Shown: piece by piece, positions 25,812 to 34,437 of the stretch | Layout: every line of letters begins with the position of its first letter | How positions within the stretch are numbered: position 1 is the stretch's first letter | Source of the DNA: an uncultured Clostridia bacterium | GTDB taxonomy: Bacteria; Bacillota; Clostridia; Christensenellales; Borkfalkiaceae | Direction: 5' to 3' | DNA length: 64,000 nucleotides | Assembly (NCBI GenBank): GCA_934271275.1 | Contig: CAKQRD010000007.1 | Location: forward strand, 62,001-126,000 | The notes under the pieces: generated by a model | Databases searched by the model: none | What the model was told of the DNA's origin: nothing | What the model saw: only the letters and a program-made list of their open reading frames with translations | Position numbers and translations under genes: made by a program

Positions 25812-26441
25812 ATGATTAAAGAATATCGATTTAAAAACTTGGACTACATTATTTCATATCCCCAAAATTATGTCGAGGGAGTACGTTACCCGATAATTTT
25901 TCACACCCCGGGCGCGGGAGCGAGAGGTCGTGATTTGTCGCTCATTAAAACAAATATAGGACTCATCGACAGACAAAACGAAGGCAACAAATATCTTAAC
26001 AAGTGCCTTATAGTTATTCCGCAATGCTATGCGCAGAATTGGTTCGATATATACGACGAACTTCGCGATTTATGCGATTATATCTATAACGCGCCGTTTA
26101 CCGATAAACATAGATTTTACGGATCGGGTATAAGTATGGGCGGCTACGCGATTTATCAACTGTTCATGACTTTCTCCGACAGGTTTGCAGCGGGCATCGT
26201 TTGTTGTGGCGGCGGAATGTATTGGAACGCCGAACGCATCAAAGATATTCCGTTATGGATATTCCACGGCATACAAGACGACGTTATTTTCGTGGAAGAA
26301 GCAATTCGTATGACCGAAAAACTACGCGGCTTCGGGGGGAAAGTCAAGCTCACGCTCTACGATAACTGTTGTCACGACAGTTGGACGAAGGCTTACGCCA
26401 CACCCGAACTTTACGAATGGTTACTTTCGCAAAGTAAATAA
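25812..26441 (+). CDS. Alpha/beta hydrolase, esterase-like
   Basis: 209 residues, no signal peptide. The nucleophile elbow is GSGISMGGYA (Ser about 113), the acid is in HGIQDDVIF and the His in CCHDSW, a complete catalytic triad of the dienelactone-hydrolase/polyhydroxybutyrate-depolymerase-like branch. The ribosome site is poor (AAAGAGAAAAAATT). It is followed by a PHP-domain gene on the same strand. Likely removes an acyl or other ester from a small carbohydrate substrate, but the substrate is unknown. Confidence 0.8.
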   Translation: MIKEYRFKNLDYIISYPQNYVEGVRYPIIFHTPGAGARGRDLSLIKTNIGLIDRQNEGNKYLNKCLIVIPQCYAQNWFDIYDELRDLCDYIYNAPFTDKHRFYGSGISMGGYAIYQLFMTFSDRFAAGIVCCGGGMYWNAERIKDIPLWIFHGIQDDVIFVEEAIRMTEKLRGFGGKVKLTLYDNCCHDSWTKAYATPELYEWLLSQSK

Positions 26442-26485
26442 CAGGCTTTTTTAATTCTAAAATATTATAACTTAACGAGCAAAAT

Positions 26486-27751
26486 ATGTTGAATTTATTT
26501 CCCAGAGTAATTCTCGCAAACAAGGCAACCGAACTACATTTAAGCGGCGACGAACTTATTAACGGTTCAAAAGTCTTCGTCGCAGTACAATCAATGGAAA
26601 GATATAATCTTCCGCACTCTTCTCTTTACCGCATAGACGAAAACGAGCGGTATAAGCCCTTCCCCGTCACGGTCAACGGCGGCGAAGCGAAATTCGATTT
26701 CACCCCGCTCGGCGAACAACGCCACAGGGTATATATCGAGTATTCGGGAGAAAAGACGGAGTTTGAAATTTATTCTCTCAAAGAGGACTTATACGTTCTT
26801 AACCCGTATAAGGGCGACGGACACATTCATTCCACCGCTTCGGACGGGCTTTCCTCTCCGCTCGACACCGCTTGCGCATACTACGCGGGCGGGTTCGATT
26901 ATATGGCACTCACCGACCATCACAAATACGCGCCGTCCCGCGCGCTTTCCGATAAAGTGAACGGTATTCTGAACGAATTCTGCGTTTACGCCGGCGAAGA
27001 GGTGCATAACCGCGGTATGGGATATTTCCATATCATAAACTTCGGCGCGGAAAACGGCGTGAACGAAATCATAAACGAAAACCCCGACGCGGTTTTTGAA
27101 AAAGTTACCGCAAACGCCGCCGAGCTTGCAAAAAAATATCGTTTGCCAGCCTCTCTCGATAAAAAAGAGTTCGCGTTCAGGCTCTGGGTTTCGGAGAAAA
27201 TAAGGGAGTTTAACGGCGTCAGCGTGTTATGCCACCCGTACTGGGACGCTTACGGCGAATACAATATGCAAGGCGAAATGTTGGAATTCCTTCTTAAAAA
27301 CGGGATATTCGACGCGTTCGAGGTGGTTGACGACGACGATCACACGGGGAACGGAGTTAATTTACAGGTTGCCACCTATCAACAGCTCCGCGCGGAGGGC
27401 GTTAAAATCCCGATAGTCGGTTCTTCCGATTGTCACGACGTACACGGCGATTTGTTCGGCAAGTTCTTTACATATGCGTTCTGCGATAACGTGCGAAACG
27501 TGAAAGAAGCGATAAAGAACTTCAGGACGGTAGGCGTGGAACGGATAAACGAAGAATACCGCGTTCACGGGGATTTGAGGCTTGTAAAGTATACGAGATT
27601 TTTAATCGACAATTTCGAGCCGACCGCAAAGAGAATAAAATCGGAAAACGCGGCGGCCCTTAAAACCGCTATCGAAACGAACGACCTTAAAAAAGCCGCG
27701 GAGATAGAAAAGCTTTCTTTAACTTACAGAAAACGCTTTTTCGGCAGATAA
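26486..27751 (+). CDS. PHP-domain metal-dependent phosphoesterase-like protein
   Basis: 421 residues. An N-terminal beta domain of about 100 residues precedes the PHP fold. Metal ligands visible in order: GDGHIHST (His113, His115), LTDHHKY, AGEEV, LCHPYWD and GSSDCH. These are the motifs of the PHP/CehA-like group of hydrolases. Cytoplasmic. The N-terminal domain resembles those of PHP proteins found in clostridial glycan loci. Its substrate is unknown. Confidence 0.82.
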   Translation: MLNLFPRVILANKATELHLSGDELINGSKVFVAVQSMERYNLPHSSLYRIDENERYKPFPVTVNGGEAKFDFTPLGEQRHRVYIEYSGEKTEFEIYSLKEDLYVLNPYKGDGHIHSTASDGLSSPLDTACAYYAGGFDYMALTDHHKYAPSRALSDKVNGILNEFCVYAGEEVHNRGMGYFHIINFGAENGVNEIINENPDAVFEKVTANAAELAKKYRLPASLDKKEFAFRLWVSEKIREFNGVSVLCHPYWDAYGEYNMQGEMLEFLLKNGIFDAFEVVDDDDHTGNGVNLQVATYQQLRAEGVKIPIVGSSDCHDVHGDLFGKFFTYAFCDNVRNVKEAIKNFRTVGVERINEEYRVHGDLRLVKYTRFLIDNFEPTAKRIKSENAAALKTAIETNDLKKAAEIEKLSLTYRKRFFGR

Positions 27752-28271
27752 ATATTTATATACAAAACATCATATATAAGAACACGAAATATATAAGGAT
27801 ACGAAACGGGGAACGTCAAGAAAAGTGTGTAAGTTTTTTCTGACTTATACGCTTTTTTTGCATTCTCTAAAATTTGCCGAAATCAATTTGTTTTAATAGT
27901 TTTTCCTTTTTATGATTATTATCTCCTATATATTTCTTATTACCTTTCCCGTCCTCCCGTTTTTTTGGTAGTGCGAAGCTTTTATTAAATATTAAAATAG
28001 TATTTATGAATGTTTATACTTAGCAGCAATACTTAACGGTATATATAAAAATAACGCGCGACGCAAGAGTTTGCCCTGCATCACGCGGCTTGTAATACGT
28101 CGTTTTTTCTACCGAACTTTTTAATGCTTCACGGCAAGTTTTGTGTTGTATTTTTTTGAAGAAGCGTTGCTACAGGGTAACGCCGGTTTTGCAGAAAGCG
28201 ATTTCGCGTATATACTCACTTTTCGCTTTATACTCTCCGCTCACATACCTTATCAGGAGAACATATAATGC
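27752..28271. other. 520-bp convergent intergenic region
   Basis: Holds a plus-strand terminator (27825-27859) and otherwise AT-rich sequence with no convincing ORF. The stretch around the terminator also resembles an IS256-type transposon end. A short AUG-containing sequence at 28268 encodes only eight codons and lies over the end of the convergent hydrolase gene. Confidence 0.5.
27825..27859 (+). terminator. Terminator after the PHP gene
   Basis: 10-bp stem GTGTGTAAGT/ACTTATACGC with two G-U pairs and an 8-nt loop, followed by seven T residues. Confidence 0.75.
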
Positions 28272-28943
28272 CTAATTCTCTACGAACTCTATTATAGGTG
28301 TCGGCTTCTCCAAAGAATGAGGATGATGCTCACAGTTCGGTTTTAATATAAAGGGTATCTCCTGCCCTTTTTCTTTATAAAAATTTACCATTTTAAGACA
28401 ATTATCCTTATAAGGAACCACGGTATCGTCTTCCCCCGCCACTATAAGCACGGGAATATCGTTTGAATAAAATTCTTCCAGACAGTCTACGGGGCTTACA
28501 CGATATTCTTTAAAAGTCTTTTCGTCAAGACGATATTCTGCGAGCATCTCCTCGTGTTCATGGCTTTTCTCCGGCGGCCATGAACGCAAATCAAGCACAG
28601 GCGCGTCCAGATATATTTTGGAAACGTATTCCGGATAATACAGCGCGTAATTGAATGCGTACAATCCGCCGCGGGAAAACCCGAATAATATCGGCTTTGT
28701 ATTAAATCCCGCTTCTTGTAACAAATGCAGGTGAAATTTATGCATAAGCCTTACCGCGCGATCGCTCCCGTACATGTTGCTTATTTCGTAATATACACGG
28801 GCATAGCCTGTATCGAACAAAACGCGCTCGGCTTTGTCGAATGCATAAAAAAACTCCGTTTTCCAAATCCATTTACCGTTGAAATTATCGGGAATAAGCA
28901 CCGTAGCGTTATATCCGTTAAATTGAAATTCCTTTTTTATCAC
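28272..28943 (-). CDS. Alpha/beta hydrolase
   Basis: 223 residues, GTG start preceded by AGGAG at rather long spacing (12 nt). Nucleophile elbow FGFSRGGLYA, acid in AGEDDTVVPY, catalytic His in CEHHPHSL. No signal peptide. It lies 147 bp after fucU on the same strand with no obvious terminator between, so it may be the last gene of the large glycan operon, acting as an intracellular esterase. Unrelated in detail to the hydrolase at 25812. Confidence 0.82.
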   Translation of the reverse strand: MIKKEFQFNGYNATVLIPDNFNGKWIWKTEFFYAFDKAERVLFDTGYARVYYEISNMYGSDRAVRLMHKFHLHLLQEAGFNTKPILFGFSRGGLYAFNYALYYPEYVSKIYLDAPVLDLRSWPPEKSHEHEEMLAEYRLDEKTFKEYRVSPVDCLEEFYSNDIPVLIVAGEDDTVVPYKDNCLKMVNFYKEKGQEIPFILKPNCEHHPHSLEKPTPIIEFVEN

Positions 28944-29090
28944 TTTTTTGTATTACTCCTCTCTCGCTCGTCTCTCCGAAACTCTCCGCATTTCTGCTTA
29001 AAATTCTTGTCTTAAATGGGAAAGCTCGTCTTTTTCGATAGAACTAATATAGTATTTACTGATTTTCTTATATTCTTATCGAATACGGAG

Positions 29091-29522
29091 TTAATTTATT
29101 ACGCCCTTTTTCAATATGATATTTGCATAAACGGCTTCCTCGCCCGTGGCAATAACGGCGTATGCGTTTTTAGCGCGTTCGTAAAATTCAAACCGGTCGA
29201 TGCTCCCGATTTTTACGTTTTTATCGTGTTCGTTCGCGATTTTTTCGTATTCCGCCCATATCGTCGGGTTAATCTTTCCTTCGTCGCTCGGAGTGAGTTT
29301 CATTAAAATCATATTGAACTCCGAGTAAGTATCGAGCGGTATTAAAGACGTCACCGCGTCGAGAATTTTCGTCCCGCTTATCCCGTCCGCACGGATAATT
29401 CTCTTTCCTAAATTTGCGGAAGGAAAATTCCCGTCCGCTATAACTATTTCGTCGCCGTGTCCCATCTCGCAAAGCGTTTTAATCAGGTCGGGAGATATAA
29501 TTTTTGAGATTCCTTTTAACAT
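29091..29522 (-). CDS. fucU: RbsD/FucU-family sugar mutarotase
   Basis: 143 residues from ATG 29522, which follows AAGGA and matches the usual family length; the frame extends to 29552 over the end of the upstream gene. Family features: MLKGISKIISPDLIKTLCEM, GHGDEIVIADGNFP with the catalytic-site His, and the C-terminal FYERAKNAYAVIATGE. FucU interconverts L-fucose anomers after glycosidase release. With a GH95 gene in the same operon this supports L-fucose as a released sugar. FucU and RbsD are close, so ribose is not excluded by sequence alone. Confidence 0.85.
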   Translation of the reverse strand: MLKGISKIISPDLIKTLCEMGHGDEIVIADGNFPSANLGKRIIRADGISGTKILDAVTSLIPLDTYSEFNMILMKLTPSDEGKINPTIWAEYEKIANEHDKNVKIGSIDRFEFYERAKNAYAVIATGEEAVYANIILKKGVIN

Positions 29523-29529
29523 AAATTCC

Positions 29530-30648
29530 TTACTCCGTTTTTTTTCTTTCATTTACTTCGAGCATACCGATACATCCGAGATAAAACGCCCAGTCTTCAC
29601 GGCTGAAAAAGTGAACGCCGTCGCGGACGAAAAACGCTATTTTCCCGCCGACGCTCTTTTCTCCGACTTCAAGCGGTTTATCTACGGATTTTAGTCCCGT
29701 AAAACCGAGTTCTTCGTATGCTTCGCTCGCTGCTTCCGCGCACAAATACTGCGAGTCGGTATCCGCCCAATCGTCCTCGCTTGCGACAACGACGAAAACC
29801 TTTCTCGGTGCAACCGAAGCCATCAAATAATGCTGATCGAAAGGCATTTCGCTTTCTTTTTCGGCATACTTTTTAAAATTCGGAGTAAACCAGAACGGAA
29901 AAACCTCCGTAATCACTTTAATCGTTTCGCCGCGCTTACCCCGTGAAATCGCCGCGCCCGAACAACCCGAACAGTTTACCATACAACCTGCAAATATTTC
30001 GTACTTTGCCGCCGCAAGAAGCGCGGTTTTACCGAGTCTCGAATGTCCCGCGACGTACAACTTTTCTTTATCCGTAAAGCCCGCTTTTATAAGATATTCG
30101 CCGACAATTTTCGCGGCATAAGCCCAAAGCGACAGTTTCCCGGCACCATACTTATCCGGACGGTCACAAAAAAGAGGAGCTATACCGGAAGAAAAATCAC
30201 CGTCGTCGGTGGAAATTTCTTTATAATAAAGGTGTGCGACAGCAATTCCGCCGTCCATAAGTTCTTCGACGGGGCAATATTTCGTCGGAAGATATTTCAT
30301 AAAATCAAGGTGAACGACGAAGTTACAGGATTGTTTTCTTGTCGGAACGAATAAATCTGCTATAAAGCTTGCAGATTGTCCGTCTTTTTCGAGCGAAAAC
30401 CTCAGAGCCGTATGTTTTGCCTTTTTGCAAAAGAAATACCCGTAATCGTCGTCGAACTTCTCGTCCGTAACGTCGCTCACGGTTATTCTGACGCCTGTTT
30501 CATCGATTTCGCCGTATTCTTCCCTTACTATTTCTTTAAGCGTTTTCTCTCGCGAAAACTTCCCGTTTTCCCTTAAATAATCGGGCAAACAAAAATCTTT
30601 CGAGTACCTTCCGTCCGTTAAAACGGATTTAAATTTTAGTTTTTCCAT
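29530..30648 (-). CDS. CE15-like glucuronoyl esterase / acyl esterase
   Basis: 372 residues from ATG 30648; the open frame continues to 30825 but there overlaps the GH20 gene with basic non-homologous sequence. Nucleophile motif VAGHSRLGKTALLA (Ser203) followed by CSGCSGAAISRGKRGETI, the pattern of bacterial CE15 enzymes, and a C-terminal catalytic His in DGVHFFSREDW (His346). No signal peptide, so an intracellular esterase. CE15 cleaves esters of (4-O-methyl)glucuronic acid in plant xylan. Other acyl-ester substrates are possible. Confidence 0.77.
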   Translation of the reverse strand: MEKLKFKSVLTDGRYSKDFCLPDYLRENGKFSREKTLKEIVREEYGEIDETGVRITVSDVTDEKFDDDYGYFFCKKAKHTALRFSLEKDGQSASFIADLFVPTRKQSCNFVVHLDFMKYLPTKYCPVEELMDGGIAVAHLYYKEISTDDGDFSSGIAPLFCDRPDKYGAGKLSLWAYAAKIVGEYLIKAGFTDKEKLYVAGHSRLGKTALLAAAKYEIFAGCMVNCSGCSGAAISRGKRGETIKVITEVFPFWFTPNFKKYAEKESEMPFDQHYLMASVAPRKVFVVVASEDDWADTDSQYLCAEAASEAYEELGFTGLKSVDKPLEVGEKSVGGKIAFFVRDGVHFFSREDWAFYLGCIGMLEVNERKKTE

Positions 30649-30674
30649 TTTTTCCGCCTGAAATTTGATTCCTC

Positions 30675-32606
30675 TTATATAATCATATCGAACGTAAGTC
30701 TGACGCCGTTTGCTCTTTTCGCAAGCGTAACATCGTTCAAATGCGCGATTCCGCTGCTTTCGCCGAGTTCCGAAAAAGTCGTATCGCTCTTTGCAATATT
30801 TTGTTCGTTTATTACTTTTCCGCAAATTTTTTCTGCGTTATAAACAGAGTATTTTACCCCGCCGACAAGAATTCTTACGTTTGAAACAAAAATCGAATCT
30901 TCGCCAAAGCACTCTAAGACGACGTATTCCACAGGTTTATTTTTCATAGCGAAACGAATCGTGGACGTTCCGCCAAGGTCAAAAGTAACTGCTTCGGGTT
31001 TTACGCTCCCGAAATACAGTTCTTTTTCGGCGGGTTCGTCCGAATATTTAACAATTATCTTCATTTTCGGCGAACCGAATCCGTCCGGCGTTACCGTATC
31101 GAGGTATAAAACGCCGCAATCCCTATTTTCTTCTATCGTTTGCTTTATTTTTAACACAAGCGACTTTCTGCGTTCTTTTTCCTCGTTCATAAGTCCGCCC
31201 GAACTCATAATTCCGCGACGATATTTTCCCCATAAATAATCGGCGTTTTCGTTGATTTCTTCAAATCCTCTCTCCGCTTCGTCAAGCGCGGAGAATATTT
31301 CCGTAAAATCGACCTCGCCGTTTCCGAAATTTCTCTTTTCGTACTCGTCAAAAACCTTACAACCCAAAGCGTTTATCTTATAAATAAGATATTTTTCGAA
31401 CGAAAAATCATAAATATCAAGTAAAATATCACGTTTCTCTCCGTTTACTCGCTTTTCGTCCGCAAGGCAATCCCGCAACTTCTCTACAAAATCCTTCATA
31501 GTGTTTCTGTAAAGTTGTTTTACGAAATTATCGTCCTCGGCTTTAACGCCGATATTCGTACCGATAAGGCAAGACGTCAAAACCTGATTTTCGAGCAGAA
31601 GTTCTGCGATTTCTTTATCGCCCGTCACCTCTTCGTACACGTTGACTTTATCGTCGAAATTCTTGATCTGTCCGTTCCAAAGTTTTCCGCAAAGAGCGAC
31701 AAGGGGGTAAATTCCGTTATAAAAACTCGCCGCGCGCTCCCAGATCGTTAAAATCGCGCCAATAGGCTTATGTTTTAACGCGTAGCAGGTCAAAGTATCG
31801 ACGTTGTACGTCGAGGAAGCGTTGCTTCCGTATGCGCAGAAAATATATTTAAAACCTAAGCGGTCGTAAACCGATAACCAGTCTTTTCTCACCCTGTTCG
31901 TCCAATGACCTTTGGTTTCCGAACCTATAAAACCATAATTCCAATGGCATAGAATTATATCCCGCGGCAGGTCGGCTACAATATCGTAATACTCGAAAAA
32001 ATCATCCCACATGAGCATGCTTTTACCCATGTTTTTTACAAGCTCGTAGTCGTGCATAACCTGAGAGAAAAAAATATCTTTTTTGGTTATACCCGCTTTA
32101 AGACGCGCTTTACATCTCGGACACTCCGCAAACTCGAACACCTCGTCCAAGCCCATATGAACGTATTTACCGCGAAATACCGAACAAACCTCCGTAATAT
32201 ACGCGTCGAAAAACTTATTGAAATCGGGGTTCGATGTGCAACCAACCGAGCCGTGTTTAAAACGTTCGGGAGACCACCCTCTGCCTTCCGCCCTCTCGTC
32301 GTTAAACTCTGAAAGGCTTGCCGTTTCTTTATATTGCAGTATTTTTTCGATATGGTAGAAATTCTCGAACGCGGGAATCGCGTCAAGTCCTTTCGTTTCT
32401 ATATAGCCCGTTATTTCTTTAAGCTCTTCGAGAGAATAGGAGTCGTCTTTATCAAGAAACGGGGTGACCGTCGTTCTTATCGAACACTCGATATACAGGA
32501 TAATCGTGTTATATCCGCGCTTCTTGGCGTTATCCACGAAACTTTTTACAAAATCGAGTCTTTCTTTTTGTCTCCCGAGGTCAAGTTGTATGGCGATGAT
32601 TTCCAT
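30675..32606 (-). CDS. GH20-like beta-hexosaminidase
   Basis: 643 residues. TIM barrel from residue 1, without the usual GH20 N-terminal beta domain. The catalytic pair is in HMGLDEVFEFAECPRC (Asp154-Glu155), as in GH20; MLMWDDF and the later ILTIWERAA line the site. A C-terminal region of about 250 residues includes a beta sandwich. No signal peptide. AAGGA precedes the ATG. Expected to release terminal beta-GlcNAc/GalNAc, or a related beta-hexoside, from imported oligosaccharides. Confidence 0.78.
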   Translation of the reverse strand: MEIIAIQLDLGRQKERLDFVKSFVDNAKKRGYNTIILYIECSIRTTVTPFLDKDDSYSLEELKEITGYIETKGLDAIPAFENFYHIEKILQYKETASLSEFNDERAEGRGWSPERFKHGSVGCTSNPDFNKFFDAYITEVCSVFRGKYVHMGLDEVFEFAECPRCKARLKAGITKKDIFFSQVMHDYELVKNMGKSMLMWDDFFEYYDIVADLPRDIILCHWNYGFIGSETKGHWTNRVRKDWLSVYDRLGFKYIFCAYGSNASSTYNVDTLTCYALKHKPIGAILTIWERAASFYNGIYPLVALCGKLWNGQIKNFDDKVNVYEEVTGDKEIAELLLENQVLTSCLIGTNIGVKAEDDNFVKQLYRNTMKDFVEKLRDCLADEKRVNGEKRDILLDIYDFSFEKYLIYKINALGCKVFDEYEKRNFGNGEVDFTEIFSALDEAERGFEEINENADYLWGKYRRGIMSSGGLMNEEKERRKSLVLKIKQTIEENRDCGVLYLDTVTPDGFGSPKMKIIVKYSDEPAEKELYFGSVKPEAVTFDLGGTSTIRFAMKNKPVEYVVLECFGEDSIFVSNVRILVGGVKYSVYNAEKICGKVINEQNIAKSDTTFSELGESSGIAHLNDVTLAKRANGVRLTFDMII

Positions 32607-32617
32607 TCTGTTTTTCC

Positions 32618-34432
32618 TTAATCGATTTTATTCCAGACGCACATATTGCATTTCTCGCTGTCGTAATTTTTCCCTGCCGAAGAATAATCGCAAAGCGTTA
32701 TTTCGCCGTTTCGGGTTTTTATTTTTACGGTCTCGTTTGCATTGAAGTCTGTATTTTTGATAAGTCTTGCAACCGCACCGCCCGCCTTTTTCGGCACGAC
32801 GATCGGCTGTTCAAGATCTTCGCCGAACCTTTCGTCTCTCGCAAGCACTATCGGACCTCTTTCGTATTCCGCCTTACCGTTCAGGATCTTTCTTTCAACC
32901 CTCATCGGCATTGAAACCATAATCTTAGCGCAACCGTTCGCTTTAACTAAGGCATAACCGTTTTCCGAACCGAAAACGGCTTTTTCGCCGTTTATCGAAA
33001 CGGTAAAATCCTTCGTCCACTTCGGTATACGCAGATACAGCGTCGTTTCGCCGGTCGTTTTCACCGCGATTTTCGCTTCACCCTTTTTATAAAGGTTTGC
33101 TCTGACCGAGATTTTGACTCCCGCCGCTTTATCCGTATATACTCCGTCGTTATAAAGGTTTATAAAATATCCGTTTTCGCCTTCCGTTATCGCGGCTAAT
33201 CCGAAAATAGCCGTTCCCGCGCCGCCGATAGCCGCGCAACAGCCGTAAGACCTTCCGTTTTCCATCACTCTGAAACCGCCGACCTTCTTTGCTCTTTGCC
33301 CTAAGCAAAGCGGACTGTAACTGTCGAACGGAAACGCTTCGTGCGGAACGGATACTGCATCTTTTCCTTCCCAGACGATGCCTAAGGTACGTTTCATCGT
33401 CTGATTTTCACTGTTTACCGAACCGAAAAGAGCGTTATACCCCGACCTTTCTATAACGTCTGCGTATTTCGGGTTACCCGTTAAGGCGAGAAGCTTTGCG
33501 CAAAGCTTCATAAGCGTTACCGTAACGCACGTTTCCTGCATAACGCCTTCGGAATCCTCTGTTTGCTTAACCGAAGAATTATCGAAAAGTTCGTGCGTGC
33601 AACCGCAGCAACCTATAACCGTATAATCGCTTTCAAGAACCATGTCGACGAAGTTGATTACTGTTTTAAGGTCGTCTTCATTCCCCTTAACGGTATAATA
33701 TTCCAAAAGTCCCTCAAAACAACTCATCATTTCGTATGCTTTGGTATGGTTGAACTCGAACGGAAATTTTTCTTTGGTTTTACAAAGGCTTATTATATCC
33801 TGATCTTCGGAAAATCCCGTGCTTATGATATACTCCGAAAAATCGAGATAGTTCTTTTCTCCCGTAAGTTTATAAAGTTTAACGAACGGCTCTAAAATCG
33901 AGCAGGAATTCATTCCTCCGTAAATATTCGTCGTATCGAAAATTCTGACCTTCCCTCTACCGATACCCACTTTTTTCAGAATATAATCCGCATGCTTTTT
34001 AAGTGCCTTCGTTATCTTTCTGACAAGCGCTTTATTTTTGCATATATCGATATAATAAAGGAAGCCGAGCATGGCGTATTTTCTCGACCACATGTCCCAG
34101 GCGTTAAACTCGTGTCTTAAATCGTAGGTGGAAAATCTGCCGTTTTCTTCCTCGGCGGTAAGCATATCCTCTATGCTTTCGGTTATTTCGGCGTAAAGCT
34201 TCGCGTTTCCCGTGACTCTGTATGTAAGACAAGCCGCCCGCATAAGCTTACCCCAGAATTCGCCGCGCCAACCGCCGTCCTCGCCGTCGGGTTTTATTCT
34301 GAACTGATTGACGGTGAGTTTCCAAAGGCTTTTATCCAAAAACTGCTTGTCTAAGGTGTATTGTATCATTTCGCCGGGATAACCTTTCGTTACCGTTTGT
34401 CCCGCCGTGGGGAATTTCATAATTTTTTTCAT
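32618..34432 (-). CDS. GH127-like beta-L-arabinofuranosidase (DUF1680)
   Basis: 604 residues, an (alpha/alpha)6 barrel and C-terminal beta domains. Motifs of the GH127 zinc-cysteine site are visible: MQETCVTVTLMKL (Glu and the first Cys) and SYGCCAAIG with the paired cysteines, one of which is the nucleophile in characterised members. No signal peptide. It lies 5 nt after the GH95 stop. Likely removes beta-L-arabinofuranose or a related sugar; specificity in this large family varies. Confidence 0.82.
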   Translation of the reverse strand: MKKIMKFPTAGQTVTKGYPGEMIQYTLDKQFLDKSLWKLTVNQFRIKPDGEDGGWRGEFWGKLMRAACLTYRVTGNAKLYAEITESIEDMLTAEEENGRFSTYDLRHEFNAWDMWSRKYAMLGFLYYIDICKNKALVRKITKALKKHADYILKKVGIGRGKVRIFDTTNIYGGMNSCSILEPFVKLYKLTGEKNYLDFSEYIISTGFSEDQDIISLCKTKEKFPFEFNHTKAYEMMSCFEGLLEYYTVKGNEDDLKTVINFVDMVLESDYTVIGCCGCTHELFDNSSVKQTEDSEGVMQETCVTVTLMKLCAKLLALTGNPKYADVIERSGYNALFGSVNSENQTMKRTLGIVWEGKDAVSVPHEAFPFDSYSPLCLGQRAKKVGGFRVMENGRSYGCCAAIGGAGTAIFGLAAITEGENGYFINLYNDGVYTDKAAGVKISVRANLYKKGEAKIAVKTTGETTLYLRIPKWTKDFTVSINGEKAVFGSENGYALVKANGCAKIMVSMPMRVERKILNGKAEYERGPIVLARDERFGEDLEQPIVVPKKAGGAVARLIKNTDFNANETVKIKTRNGEITLCDYSSAGKNYDSEKCNMCVWNKID

Positions 34433-34437
34433 ACTCG

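Noticed and set aside
28040..28110. GGGCAAAC and TTGCGTC elements on the minus strand resembling another c-di-GMP aptamer
   Set aside because: The GNRA stem and the GACGCAAAGCC core are absent, and no gene lies downstream in a suitable position.
28268..28294. AGGAG-preceded ATG encoding eight codons on the plus strand
   Set aside because: It overlaps the 3' end of the convergent hydrolase gene and is too short to support without further evidence.
30649..30825. N-terminal extension of the CE15-like protein
   Set aside because: It is a very basic stretch overlapping the GH20 gene and lacking a good ribosome site; ATG 30648 fits the family start.
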